Notes: a model not told the origin generated them from the sequence alone. A stretch of DNA of 64,000 nucleotides from Ardenticatenaceae bacterium (GCA_020634235.1 JACKCB010000002.1:248001-312000), one strand, 5' to 3'; shown: positions 15,662 through 24,480, counted from the stretch's first letter. Made by a program: numbers and translations.

Positions 15662-16522
15662 CTAAAAGCCGAAACGGCGCAGTGTCCGGTCAACCGAGGC
15701 TACGTAGCCGCCGCCAAAAAGGCGCACGTGCACCAGCAGCGGATACAGGTTGTATAGATCACGGCGTGCCTCAAAAAACCCCGGCCGGATCGGGCGCAGC
15801 TCGTGGTAGCGAGCAAAAAAAGCGTCGCCAAAGGTGCCAAACAGCGTGATAAAAGCCAGCTCAATCTCCGGGTCAGCATAGTAAATGGCCGGGTCCAAAA
15901 AGCCGGTAATGCGCTCGCCGGCGGCCAGCACGTTGCTGGTCCACACATCGCCATGCACCAGCCCCGGCCGGGCCGGTTCCACCAGCCAGCGGTCCAACTG
16001 CGCCCCCAACCGCGCCAGCCGGGCCAGGTACGCCTCCGGTAAACGCCCGGCGCGGGCCGCTTCCTCAGCCATGTACAGCAGCCGCCAATCGCGGAAGAAG
16101 GCCAGCCAACTGTCAGTCCAGGGGTTAGGCTGCGGCAAACCACCAATGAGCGTGCCGCGGGCCAGGCCAAATTGTGGCGCAGAGAGGTTGTGCAAGGCGG
16201 CCAGGAGTTCGGCGGCGTGTGCTTGCGCCCCGGCCGGGAAGTGGCTTCGTCCCGGCAAAAAGGACATCACCAGCAGCCGCGGCGCGACAAAATGCACCAC
16301 CGGCACAGGCAGCGCCGTCTGCTCGGCGAGGTGGGCCAGCATAAAGCCCTCCACGTCCAGGCGCGGCGTTGGGCCATCATCCACCTTGGCCACCAGCCGC
16401 GTCCCATCCGCCAACCGCACCGCGTACACCTCGCCCACACAGCCGCCGGTCAGCGGCGACACCGCATCTGGGACCTGGCCCAGCGCCTCAGTCAGTTGCC
16501 TGGTAATCTGCTGCATCTGCAT
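15662..16522 (-). CDS. Fructosamine kinase/ketosamine-3-kinase family protein
   Basis: This 286-residue protein has the aminoglycoside-phosphotransferase-like kinase fold. It carries LVHGDVWTSNVL (catalytic loop with Asp) followed by FLDPAIYYADPEIELAF, the characteristic DPA.YYG-like metal-binding segment of the FN3K family. These enzymes phosphorylate sugars attached to protein lysines and so reverse glycation. The length matches bacterial members. It lies between lipoprotein genes and a TPR gene on the same strand. Confidence 0.9.
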   Translation of the reverse strand: MQMQQITRQLTEALGQVPDAVSPLTGGCVGEVYAVRLADGTRLVAKVDDGPTPRLDVEGFMLAHLAEQTALPVPVVHFVAPRLLVMSFLPGRSHFPAGAQAHAAELLAALHNLSAPQFGLARGTLIGGLPQPNPWTDSWLAFFRDWRLLYMAEEAARAGRLPEAYLARLARLGAQLDRWLVEPARPGLVHGDVWTSNVLAAGERITGFLDPAIYYADPEIELAFITLFGTFGDAFFARYHELRPIRPGFFEARRDLYNLYPLLVHVRLFGGGYVASVDRTLRRFGF

Positions 16523-16537
16523 GGCACAATACTCCGG

Positions 16538-17206
16538 CTAGGGCCGGTAAATGACCAGGTTGTCGAATGCCACCTGCACACCCGGCCGGGCAAAAGTACC
16601 CGCGTCCAGCGCCACCCCTCCCGACGCATACGCCGTATCGCTAAAACTCGCCAATGGCTCACCATTCACGGCAAAAGCCAGCGTTGCCCCATTGGCCTCC
16701 AGCCGCAAATGATTACGCCCCCCCAAGCCCTGGCTAATGGCCGCCGACTCCACCCATCCGGCCGTCAGGCGCGTCCAGGAATCGCCGCCATCATACCGTT
16801 CCACCGCATACAGCCCGTTCCCGGTCACTTCAAAGCGGTAAAACTGCTGCGGGCCAGCCATGCGAAACAGCACCCCGTAGCTGCTCTCCGGGTTGCCATC
16901 GACCAGTGTGGCATCCACTTCCAGCACAAAATCGCTGAAGGTCTGGCCGTCCAGCGTGGCGTACTGCACCAGGTTTGGCGCGTCAACGGCAATCACCATC
17001 TGCTCGTTAACGATGGCGCTCCAGGCCAGATTGTCCGCTTCTATAAGCCAGCGGCCCGCCTCACCCGGCACAAATGCATCTTCATACAGGAGTTTATCGC
17101 CCCCCGGCCGGGGAGCGGTCGGGGTCATCTGGCAGGCGGTCAGGCCGCCCAGGAGCAAACCAGCCAGCAGCAGCGCCAGCCAAAACCGGCCCACATGCCC
17201 GCTCAT
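16538..17206 (-). CDS. Lipoprotein with LamG/DUF1080-like beta-sandwich domain
   Basis: A signal peptide ends in a lipobox LTAC (Cys at about residue 25). The remainder resembles the concanavalin-like 3-keto-disaccharide-hydrolase/DUF1080 group: YEDAFVPGEAGRWLIE at the start, FSDFVLEVDATLV, YGVLFRM, YRFEVTGNGLYAVERY and a closing VQVAFDNLVIY strand. It should be an exported, lipid-anchored, probably carbohydrate-binding protein. It overlaps the next upstream lipoprotein gene by 4 bases and is its paralogue in overall design. Confidence 0.75.
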   Translation of the reverse strand: MSGHVGRFWLALLLAGLLLGGLTACQMTPTAPRPGGDKLLYEDAFVPGEAGRWLIEADNLAWSAIVNEQMVIAVDAPNLVQYATLDGQTFSDFVLEVDATLVDGNPESSYGVLFRMAGPQQFYRFEVTGNGLYAVERYDGGDSWTRLTAGWVESAAISQGLGGRNHLRLEANGATLAFAVNGEPLASFSDTAYASGGVALDAGTFARPGVQVAFDNLVIYRP

Positions 17207-17856
17207 GGCACCGTCGCGCGGAAATTCGTAAACTGCACGGTCAGAGTCCCCGGCTGGAAGGGACTGGCGGCCAACCCAATATCGCCACTGCCAAAGGTCG
17301 TGTCAGTCACCGAGGCCAGCTCCACGCCGTTCACCGTCAGCGTGAGCTGCGTGCCCACGCAAGCCGCCTGAATCTGGTTCACCCCCGTGCCCTGGTTGAT
17401 AACCTCGCTGGCCACGTATTGGCCGCCGCCGGTCAGGTACTGAATCTGGTTGGAGCCACTGACATAGCGCCCAATGGCATAGTAGCCGTCGCTGCTGATG
17501 AGGAAGACGTAGTAGTTAAGCACATCCTGGTAGCGGCAGATAACGCCATAGGCGTTGTCATCCGGGCCGCTCACCTTCTGCGCGTCCACGGTAATGACGC
17601 TGTCGGCAAACTCCCGGCCGGGGTTGGTCCACCATATTTGCCCCGGCTGGCTCGACGTAATCGTCAGCGCTCCCTCCGCAATCTCCACCGTCGCGCCGCT
17701 GCGGCTATACAGCGCCCAGCCACAGTTCTGCGCCCCGCTAAAATCGTCCGCCAGCAGCGCGCCGCCGGGATTACATGGGTCCGCGCCCGTCTCCTGGCAC
17801 GCGCCCAACAAAAACGCCAACAACAGCAGAACAAGCAGCCCGCTCAAACGGCGCAT
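17203..17856 (-). CDS. Lipoprotein with LamG/DUF1080-like domain (paralogue of its neighbour)
   Basis: This 217-residue protein has a signal peptide with lipobox LGAC (Cys about residue 20). Residues about 35-215 repeat the pattern of the downstream gene: ADDFSGAQNCGWALYS, FADSVITVDAQKV, YGVICRYQDVLNYYVFLIS, YAIGRYVSG and a final VQFTNFRATV strand. Several extra Cys residues could form disulfides outside the cell. It starts within the stop codon of the small membrane protein gene (TGATG overlap), so three genes form a tight operon. Confidence 0.75.
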   Translation of the reverse strand: MRRLSGLLVLLLLAFLLGACQETGADPCNPGGALLADDFSGAQNCGWALYSRSGATVEIAEGALTITSSQPGQIWWTNPGREFADSVITVDAQKVSGPDDNAYGVICRYQDVLNYYVFLISSDGYYAIGRYVSGSNQIQYLTGGGQYVASEVINQGTGVNQIQAACVGTQLTLTVNGVELASVTDTTFGSGDIGLAASPFQPGTLTVQFTNFRATVP

Positions 17857-18011
17857 CAGGAACGGCCTCCCCCCTGCTCCTCACCCAACAGCCGCTGCAC
17901 AACATCGATCTCCGCCTGGATATCTTTCTGCCCTCGCGTCGTCACAAAATAAACAGCGAAGATCGCCACCCACACCACCAGCACAATCAAAGCAACCAGT
18001 AAAACGTCCAA
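17856..18011 (-). CDS. Small single-TM protein, 51 residues
   Basis: The frame starts with TTG at 18011, preceded by a GGAGGAG Shine-Dalgarno, and encodes one N-terminal hydrophobic helix (LLVALIVLVVWVAIFAVYFV) followed by a charged, helical cytosolic tail (about residues 24-45). Its stop overlaps the start of the lipoprotein gene by one base. CcmD-like and other small heme- or assembly-related proteins look similar, but no family can be assigned. Spacing and Shine-Dalgarno support it as real. Confidence 0.6.
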   Translation of the reverse strand: MDVLLVALIVLVVWVAIFAVYFVTTRGQKDIQAEIDVVQRLLGEEQGGGRS

Positions 18012-18195
18012 TGAATTCTCCTCCGGGCCAACTTCTTAACCCGTCATTTTGGCGGCCACCACCAGGCAGGCAACGATGCCATCTCCCCAAAAGTGTACCC
18101 GAAAACCCCCTTTTCGCACACCAGCACCGGCTGAAGAACAGCCTGGAACCTGCGCCCAATGGGCCAGGCGCGGCCCGGTAAATCTCAACGCCGGC

Positions 18196-18759
18196 TCAGG
18201 CGTGCGAATCCCAGAGCGGTTCGGCCACCCCCCGCGCATGGTTTTCATAACGGGCCATCACAAACAGGGCGTCAGACAAGCGGTTGAGGTATGGCAGCAC
18301 AAGCTCCCCCACCGCCTCCGCGCGGGCCAGCATCATCACCTCCCGTTCAGCGCGGCGGCAAATGGTACGCGCCAGGTGCAAATTGGCCGCCCCCACCGAA
18401 CCCCCTGGCAGGATGAAATTCTGCAGCGGTCCCACCGTGTCGTTCAGTTCGTCGATCAACGCCTCCAACCGCGCCACGTGGCGCTCCTGCACCTGCGGCA
18501 GTTGGAACTTCACCTTGTCTTCCTCAATAAAGCAGAGATCAGAACCAACGTGGAACAACTCGTTCTGTATCTCGACCAGTGGCTTGGCCAGCGGTGGGCA
18601 CAGCCCATGGGCCAGGGCAATGCCAATGGCCGCATTCAACTCGTCGACGGTACCGTAGGCCTGCACACGCAGCGAGTCTTTGGGTACGCGCTGCCCGCCA
18701 CCCAGGCTGGTGGTGCCATCATCCCCTTTGCGGGTATAAATCTTGGTCAGTTTTGGCAT
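18196..18759 (-). CDS. Cob(I)yrinic acid a,c-diamide adenosyltransferase, PduO type
   Basis: This enzyme transfers the 5'-deoxyadenosyl group of ATP to cob(I)alamin, giving coenzyme B12. The 187-residue protein has the PduO/MMAB signatures: N-terminal IYTRKGDDGTTSL (ATP-binding), YGTVDELNAAIG, and late RRAEREVMML and YLNRLSDALFVMAR. It lies last in the riboswitch-controlled B12 uptake operon, 40 bases after the ECF ATPase gene, and would convert imported cobalamin to the active cofactor. Confidence 0.95.
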   Translation of the reverse strand: MPKLTKIYTRKGDDGTTSLGGGQRVPKDSLRVQAYGTVDELNAAIGIALAHGLCPPLAKPLVEIQNELFHVGSDLCFIEEDKVKFQLPQVQERHVARLEALIDELNDTVGPLQNFILPGGSVGAANLHLARTICRRAEREVMMLARAEAVGELVLPYLNRLSDALFVMARYENHARGVAEPLWDSHA

Positions 18760-18799
18760 TGGTGCCTCCGTAAAGCGTGATTCTCGCGCCTTGTCAATG

Positions 18800-20452
18800 T
18801 TAACCCTGTCCCTGTTCGCCCCTCAGCCCGGCAATGGCCTGCGCCACCGTGAGCCAGCCCCGGCCGGGGAACAACCGTACCATCTGCGGCGCAAACAGCG
18901 GGGAAGCACTCAGCACCGCCCCGGCCGGGCCGCTGGCAATCACCTCCCCTTCATTCAGCACCACCACCCGGTCCGCCACCTGCGCCGCCAGCTCCACATC
19001 ATGCGTCACCAGCAGCAAGCCCATGCCCGCCGCCCGCCAACGCTGCCACAGGCTCACCAGGCGGTGCTTGGCCGCATAATCCAGGCCGCGTGTTGGCTCA
19101 TCCAGCAGCAGCAGCTGCGGCTGCGTCACCATCACCGCCCCCAGGGCCACCCGCTGCCGCTGCCCCACCGACAGATCTCGCGGATAGCTGCTCGCCTGCC
19201 CCGCCAGGTCCAATTCATCCAACAAGGCATGGACCTGAGCGCGGGCAGCTCCATTGCGCGCCAGCTCGTGGTTACGCAGCGTCACCAACAGCTCATCCGT
19301 CACCGTCTCGGCAAAGAGCAGGTCATCCGGGTTTTGCGGCAGGTAAGCCACCTCGCGGCAAATGTCGGCCACATCCCGGCCGGCCGTACTGCGCCCCCGC
19401 ACCCAGATTCGTCCTGCCCCCGGCCGGAGCAAGCCCACCAAACATTTCAGCAGCGTCGATTTGCCCGACCCATTACGCCCCATCAGCACCACCGCTTCGC
19501 CCGGCCGGACCGCCAGATCAACACCACGCAGCACCGGCTGCCGGCCATAGGCAAAGCGCACCCCTTCCGCTTGCAGCAGCGGCGCATCAGGCAGATGCCC
19601 CGGCCGGGGCACGTCCGGCACAGCAGTTGGCACCGGGCTGGCAGCAACGCCACGCACCGGGGCCAGGCGGCGCGCTGCCTTCACCGTCAGCGGCAGCGGC
19701 TGCCAGCCCAGCGCCCGTCCTAACGTCGCCACCGGTGGCAGTTGCGGCAGCGCCGCCAGATAATCGGCCACCGGACCATCCAGGGCCACCGCTCCGTCCG
19801 TCAAATAGACCAGCCGCTCAGCATAGCGCACAATCCGCTCCAGCCGGTGCTCGGCCAGCAAAATCGTCAGCCCCAAATCCTCATTCAACCGTACCAGCGT
19901 ATGCAGCAAATCCTCGGCTGACTTGGGGTCCAACTGGCTCGTCGGCTCATCCAGGACCAGGATTTGCGGGCGCAAGGCCAACGCCGTGGCAATGGCCACT
20001 CGCTGCCGCTCCCCGCCAGAGAGCGAGGCGATGCTGCGCTGCCGCAGCGGCGTCAGCGCCAGCAAATCCAGCACCTCCGCCACCCGCAAGCGCATTTCCG
20101 GCGACGGGACAGCCGCATTCTCCAGGCCAAAGGCAATCTCCGCCTCCACCCGGTCCAACACTGACTGCGCCTCCGGGTTTTGGAAGACCATGCCCACCAA
20201 CTGGCTCATCAGACGCGGCCCGTCGCGCAGCGGATCGCGGCCGGCTACACGTACCCGGCCGGCAATGCGGCCACCGCTAAAGTGCGGCACCAGTCCGTTC
20301 AAGGTCCGCAGCAAGGTCGATTTGCCCGCCCCGGATGGCCCGGTCAGCAGCACGAACTCCCCCGGCCGGACAGCCAGGTTCACATCTCGCAGCGCCGGCC
20401 GGGCCGTGTTGGGATAGTTGTAGGTCAGGTCTTCGATGGTAATCATGGTCAT
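18800..20452 (-). CDS. ECF transporter ATPase, two nucleotide-binding domains fused
   Basis: This 550-residue protein contains two ABC ATPase domains. The first has Walker A GPSGAGKST (about 38), signature LSGGERQRVAIA and Walker B LVLDEPTS; the second has Walker A GRNGSGKST (about 322), signature LSVGQRQRVALG and Walker B LLLDEPTR. Most ECF systems use separate EcfA and EcfA' chains; here they are fused through a Pro/Ala-rich linker. It drives substrate uptake with the EcfT encoded just upstream, with which it overlaps by 4 bases. Confidence 0.92.
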   Translation of the reverse strand: MTMITIEDLTYNYPNTARPALRDVNLAVRPGEFVLLTGPSGAGKSTLLRTLNGLVPHFSGGRIAGRVRVAGRDPLRDGPRLMSQLVGMVFQNPEAQSVLDRVEAEIAFGLENAAVPSPEMRLRVAEVLDLLALTPLRQRSIASLSGGERQRVAIATALALRPQILVLDEPTSQLDPKSAEDLLHTLVRLNEDLGLTILLAEHRLERIVRYAERLVYLTDGAVALDGPVADYLAALPQLPPVATLGRALGWQPLPLTVKAARRLAPVRGVAASPVPTAVPDVPRPGHLPDAPLLQAEGVRFAYGRQPVLRGVDLAVRPGEAVVLMGRNGSGKSTLLKCLVGLLRPGAGRIWVRGRSTAGRDVADICREVAYLPQNPDDLLFAETVTDELLVTLRNHELARNGAARAQVHALLDELDLAGQASSYPRDLSVGQRQRVALGAVMVTQPQLLLLDEPTRGLDYAAKHRLVSLWQRWRAAGMGLLLVTHDVELAAQVADRVVVLNEGEVIASGPAGAVLSASPLFAPQMVRLFPGRGWLTVAQAIAGLRGEQGQG

Positions 20453-21492
20453 AACTCGCGAGTACCCGAATTTTGCAGCAAGGCCGGCACGGCCAGGAGC
20501 AGCAGCAGCGCGCCCACCAACGGGCTAAAAGGCGGCAGCGCCAGCGCCGGATAAGGAGAATAGGTCAGCCCGGCCGGGGCCAGAAACGGCCACGCCGGCA
20601 GCAGCAGGAAGAGCGGCAGCAAGGCCAGCAGCAGCAGCGCACTGTCCGGCCACTGCCAGCGGCGCGGCCGATAAACGGTGGCCGGCGCACCCCGGCCGGT
20701 ACGCCACACCAGCGCCAGCAGCAGCCCGGAGGCCGCGGCCAGCAGCAGCCAACCCGGCCAGCCCCGCCACAAAGCCACCCCCCAGCCCGCCAGCGCCAGC
20801 AGCAGCCCCAGCACCAGCCCGCCGCGCACCAGATTCGTCTGCTGCCGCCCGGCAGTCGCCCCATAGCCACGGGCCACCATCGCCTCGGCCAGCCCCATCG
20901 CCTTTTCCAGGCCGCCCACCAGCAGCGGAATCACCAGCGGCTGCCAATCGCGCAGGCCGCGCAGCCGATAGCCACGCACTGCCTGTGCCTCCTGAATGCG
21001 CCGCAAGTGCTGCGTCGTCTCCGGCACATAGGTGACGGCAATAAGCACCACCACCCCCAGGTCGTGAAAGGCGCGCGGCGTCAGGCGCACCAGGTCACTC
21101 ACCGGCACAATCTGGTTGAAAGCCAGAAAAGCGGACAGCAATGTGAGCAGCGCCAGGCCGCTAATCAGGCCATACAGCAGCGCTTCAGCCGTGATCGGGC
21201 CACCCACCAGCGGCCAGCCCGCCGGCAGGGTGAACAGCACCGTTTGCCCGGTGTGGGCAAACAGCATGTTAAACAGCGCCGAGAAAGTCAGGATAACCAG
21301 GCCCAACCGCCAGAGGGAAAGCTGCATGCCCTGCCCCGGCCGGGCACAAACCTGCGCCACCAGCCGCGTCACCAGCAGCAGCAGCAGCGTATACAGCGGG
21401 TTACGAACAGTCATAGTCAGCACCGCCACCGCCAGCAGCCACACCAGCCAGGCCCGCACGTCCAAAGTCACCATCTCCGCCAACACGTTCAC
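20449..21492 (-). CDS. ECF transporter transmembrane coupling protein EcfT
   Basis: This is a 347-residue membrane protein. The N-terminal half has the CbiQ/EcfT fold with several TM helices, and the coupling-helix motif appears as AMVARGYGA (Ala-Arg-Gly), which couples to the ATPases. The C-terminal part adds further hydrophobic helices beyond the usual EcfT length of about 265. It overlaps both neighbours by 4 bases. Confidence 0.88.
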   Translation of the reverse strand: MNVLAEMVTLDVRAWLVWLLAVAVLTMTVRNPLYTLLLLLVTRLVAQVCARPGQGMQLSLWRLGLVILTFSALFNMLFAHTGQTVLFTLPAGWPLVGGPITAEALLYGLISGLALLTLLSAFLAFNQIVPVSDLVRLTPRAFHDLGVVVLIAVTYVPETTQHLRRIQEAQAVRGYRLRGLRDWQPLVIPLLVGGLEKAMGLAEAMVARGYGATAGRQQTNLVRGGLVLGLLLALAGWGVALWRGWPGWLLLAAASGLLLALVWRTGRGAPATVYRPRRWQWPDSALLLLALLPLFLLLPAWPFLAPAGLTYSPYPALALPPFSPLVGALLLLLAVPALLQNSGTREL

Positions 21493-22298
21493 GCGCGCCC
21501 CGGCTCCACCGCAAACTGGAAGCGGTCACGGAAGCGAGCCATGGCCCGCACCGCCGGCAGCCCCAACGCCAGCACCAACAGCCCACTGCCCAGTCCGCGA
21601 AACAGGTCCCACACCAGCGAGGTCGCCAGGTAAAAGGCCGCGTAATGGCTGGCCGCCGTCTGCCAGCCGCTGCCAGGCTGCCAGCGCATGAGGTTATCGC
21701 CAGCAAAAAAGGGCCAGAAGTACAGGTTGGTTAGAAAGCCATACAGCAGCCCCCAGGCAAAAGCCGTGCTCACCAGCATGCCCAGTTCCAACCCCGGCCG
21801 GGATGGATGGGGCAGCCAGCCAGCCGAAGCGCCCAACCAACCAGCCACCAGCATCTGGTATGGCAGCCAGGGTCCTACCCCGCCGGTCACCAGGGCCGAG
21901 ACCAGCAGCGACAGCACACCCATCAGGTAGCCAAAGCGCGCGCCAAAAACGTAGCCGGCCAGCAAAATGGGCACAAAGATGGGCGAAAAGCCGCCGGGGC
22001 CGGGAATAGCTGTTTCCACGAAGCGCAGCACGCTGGCCACAGCCACCAACACCCCCAGGGCGGCCACCATCCTGGCACTCACCGCCTGCCCCTGCACCTC
22101 CACCAGCACGGCCACCAGGCACAACACCACCAGCAGCGCCGTCAGCAGACCGGTACTGCCACCGTCCAGGTCGCCCGGCGGCGCCCCGGCCGGGCGCAGC
22201 AGCAGCAGGAATGGGTAAGCAAAGGCAGCCACACCCACCAGCACACTCAGGCCATAAATCGCCAGGGAAAAGGCCCGGCCGGGCAAAGCCGCCATCAT
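21489..22298 (-). CDS. ECF transporter substrate-binding (S) component, probably for cobalamin
   Basis: This 269-residue protein has about six to seven hydrophobic helices and the segments FSPIFVPILLAGYVFGARFGYLMG and GPWLPYQMLVAGWLG, typical of ECF S components (proline/glycine-rich turns after helix 1-2). The B12 riboswitch upstream and the adenosyltransferase downstream identify cobalamin or a precursor as the likely substrate; this is context, not motif. It overlaps both neighbouring genes by 4 bases. Confidence 0.85.
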   Translation of the reverse strand: MMAALPGRAFSLAIYGLSVLVGVAAFAYPFLLLLRPAGAPPGDLDGGSTGLLTALLVVLCLVAVLVEVQGQAVSARMVAALGVLVAVASVLRFVETAIPGPGGFSPIFVPILLAGYVFGARFGYLMGVLSLLVSALVTGGVGPWLPYQMLVAGWLGASAGWLPHPSRPGLELGMLVSTAFAWGLLYGFLTNLYFWPFFAGDNLMRWQPGSGWQTAASHYAAFYLATSLVWDLFRGLGSGLLVLALGLPAVRAMARFRDRFQFAVEPGRA

Positions 22299-22921
22299 AC
22301 CCCACCTCGCCGCCGGGCAACATACCAGCCCCCGCCCAACAGCAGCAGGAACAGCCCCAGCGCCGCGTAAGAGATGAGCGCCGTCCCGGCCGGGGGATCA
22401 GCCGCCTCCGCAGCGGGCAGCGCCGTTGCCGCCTCCGCCCCACAGATATCGGCCAGGGCAAGCGGCGGCGGCGCCACGGCCTCGGTCACCGACCCTGGCC
22501 CCCAGCTCCAGCCATCCACGTCACCCGCCTGCACCCGGTACAACCCAGCCCCGGCCGCGGAATAAACCCAGTCGCCATCTACCAGGTGCCAGTAGGACCA
22601 GTATTGGCAATCGGCCCCGCGACATTGGCAGAAGCAGTCCCCGGCCGGGCAGCCCGTCTCCGCCAGCCGGCAAACTGCCGCACCCAGGTTCACCTCACTC
22701 ACCTCCAGGGCCAGCCCGGTGCGCTGCAGCAGGTCATAGCCAGTGATCTCCGGCTCATCCAGGGTGACGCAGAAGGTAGCCACCTGGTCCTCGGCAAAGC
22801 GTACTACCACACCCGCCTGCCCGGCCGGGTCGCCGGTTTGCTGGCGCGGCACAGCCGCCGTCAGGGCCAGCAAGGCCAGCAGCAGCCCCAGCGCGGTCAT
22901 GCGGCGGCGGGCCAACATCAC
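22295..22921 (-). CDS. DUF4430-domain exported, membrane-anchored protein (transcobalamin C-domain-like)
   Basis: This 208-residue protein has an N-terminal signal peptide, an extracytoplasmic domain and a C-terminal TM helix (about 180-200) followed by a basic stop-transfer. The DUF4430 hallmark is seen in YWSYWHLVDGDWVYSAAGAG and VQAGDVDGWSWGPGS. DUF4430 corresponds to the small beta domain of animal transcobalamin and intrinsic factor, which closes over B12. Four to five Cys residues cluster at about residues 83-105. The gene overlaps the alpha/alpha-barrel gene upstream by 4 bases, suggesting that the two products form one cobalamin receptor. Confidence 0.8.
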   Translation of the reverse strand: MMLARRRMTALGLLLALLALTAAVPRQQTGDPAGQAGVVVRFAEDQVATFCVTLDEPEITGYDLLQRTGLALEVSEVNLGAAVCRLAETGCPAGDCFCQCRGADCQYWSYWHLVDGDWVYSAAGAGLYRVQAGDVDGWSWGPGSVTEAVAPPPLALADICGAEAATALPAAEAADPPAGTALISYAALGLFLLLLGGGWYVARRRGGV

Positions 22922-24030
22922 CGGGTCACGCCGCTGCGCCCGGCCAGGGCCAGAGCCAGGACCATAACCGCCGCCAGGCCAATTAACAGCCAGGCCACCC
23001 AGCCCGGCGGGTTTACGCCACCTTCGGCCATCGTCCCGGCCGGGGCGTGCCCCGCCTGCACGGCCGCCGCCGGCACCGCCTGCACCGTGGTGAAAAAGTC
23101 GTCAAAGGGGCCGTCACCAAAATCAGCCTGGAACGCGCCGCTATCACCCTGCCAGCCGAAGAGTACCGCTTGTGGCGATTGGCCATTACGCGCCCAGGCG
23201 CTCTCTGCACCGGCAAAATCCTCGCCCAACGCGTGCAGCGCCAGGATCACCAGCGCCGTGCTGTTGGCGTTGGGACCAAAGCCGGGGCCATATTCCCAGC
23301 CACCATCCAGTTGGGTAGCAGCCAGGAAATCGCGGGCGGCAGTCAGGGCGGGGTCCCCGGCCGGGCGGCCAGCAGCCACCAGGGCCATGATGGCCATGGC
23401 CGTGGCGTCGGCATTGCCGGCGGTGCCAAAACCATCATCCCAGGAACCGGCCACGTCACCGGCCGGGGCTTGCTGCGCCAGCAGCCAGGCCACCGCGCTG
23501 TCCGGCATCGCCTCGCCGGCGGCGCTCAGCCCTAACATGGCCAGGGATTGGTTGAAGGCGTTGTTGACGCCGTACTGGCCGGTGGGGGACAAATGGCCGG
23601 TCAGGCTGATCACCAGGTTGTAACCCAAATAGTCACGCGGATTCTGCCCGGCGGCGGTCAGGGCCATGAGCAGCTTGCCGGCCGTGCCGCCGTCTTGCGC
23701 GGCGTAGGCGGCCACGGCGTCGGGGTTATTCTGCAGATAAGTCAGGGGGGCGGCCAGATCGGCCCCGGCCGGGGCCAGGGCCAGCAATGTGTCCACTGTG
23801 CCGGCCACGTCTGAGGGGGCCACGTTAGCCCCGGTGCTGAAAGCGCTGTAACCGCCATCGTCGTTCTGGTGCACGGCGATCAGCCAGTTGGCGGCAGCGG
23901 CCGCTCGTTCGGCCGGGTCAGAAGCTGGGGTTTGCGCCCCGGCCGGGGTAACACCCAACAGCAGCAACCACGCCAGAAGCATCCCCACCGCCAGGACAGT
24001 TGCCCCAAATAAACCTTTCCCTCGTACCAT
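22918..24030 (-). CDS. Exported terpenoid-cyclase-like alpha/alpha-barrel protein (transcobalamin N-domain-like)
   Basis: This 370-residue protein has a signal peptide (about 1-32), repeated helix pairs of the prenyltransferase/squalene-cyclase type (for example AAANWLIAVHQNDDGGYSAF, TAMAIMALVAAG, STALVILALHALG), and a C-terminal TM helix. The same alpha6/alpha6 barrel forms the large domain of intrinsic factor and transcobalamin. It is first in the operon, directly behind the cobalamin riboswitch, so a role in binding B12 outside the membrane before the ECF transporter is likely. Enzymatic cyclase motifs are absent. Confidence 0.82.
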   Translation of the reverse strand: MVRGKGLFGATVLAVGMLLAWLLLLGVTPAGAQTPASDPAERAAAAANWLIAVHQNDDGGYSAFSTGANVAPSDVAGTVDTLLALAPAGADLAAPLTYLQNNPDAVAAYAAQDGGTAGKLLMALTAAGQNPRDYLGYNLVISLTGHLSPTGQYGVNNAFNQSLAMLGLSAAGEAMPDSAVAWLLAQQAPAGDVAGSWDDGFGTAGNADATAMAIMALVAAGRPAGDPALTAARDFLAATQLDGGWEYGPGFGPNANSTALVILALHALGEDFAGAESAWARNGQSPQAVLFGWQGDSGAFQADFGDGPFDDFFTTVQAVPAAAVQAGHAPAGTMAEGGVNPPGWVAWLLIGLAAVMVLALALAGRSGVTR

Positions 24031-24121
24031 CTTTCACTCACTCACTGTTTGAATAGGCCCCCTCGCCAATGGCGCAGGGGGCACAAAACCAGACCGGAAT
24101 GGCTCGTGGGCAGGTTGGCAT

Positions 24122-24154
24122 AAAAAAACCCGATGCCGTTACCAGCATCGGGTT
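24122..24154 (-). terminator. Intrinsic terminator of the cobalamin riboswitch expression platform
   Basis: On the minus strand the 10-bp stem AACCCGATGC/GCATCGGGTT (24154-24145 with 24136-24127) has an 8-base loop and leads into seven U residues (24128-24122). It stands between the aptamer and the first structural gene (start 24030), so ligand binding can stop transcription before the operon. Confidence 0.85.
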
Positions 24155-24224
24155 GAGAAACCATAGTGGATCGCGATAAGCGCCCATTCTGTTCCCAACC
24201 CTTACCCACGAGGGCCGAAACTTG

Positions 24225-24365
24225 CCGCAGGCGGGCGACCTGACTTGGAGGGGCTTACGCCCTTCCTCACAGTTGCGGGGACAGTACTGGACTCCCCATC
24301 ACGAAGATGGGCCACCAGTTTCGCCTTTTGGGTCCGGCCATCCGGGGCACAGGACACCTGCAGCA
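24225..24365 (-). promoter_or_regulatory. Cobalamin riboswitch aptamer
   Basis: Read on the minus strand, the region has the conserved order of the B12 class: GCAGGTG at the 5' side, AAAGGCGAAACTGGTG, AGTCCAG, the B12 box ACTGTCCCCGCAACTGT, CCAAGTCAGGTC and the closing GCCTGC that pairs with the 5' GCAGG as P1. It precedes a terminator (24122-24154) and then the B12 uptake operon. Repression by adenosyl- or other cobalamin is expected. Confidence 0.93.
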
Positions 24366-24480
24366 ATCTCGTTCGTTGTAAACTAACTACACCAGAGTGT
24401 AGCAAGATGCCCACCGGGCGTCAAGCATTATGCCGAGCCATTTGGCGGACAGATCACTCAGGCTCCCCGGCCGGGCCAGA

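Noticed and set aside
24200..24400. Possible RNase P RNA or tmRNA
   Set aside because: The conserved CCCCGCAACTGT and CCAAGTCAGG boxes on the minus strand identify the region as a cobalamin riboswitch; the RNase P core is absent.
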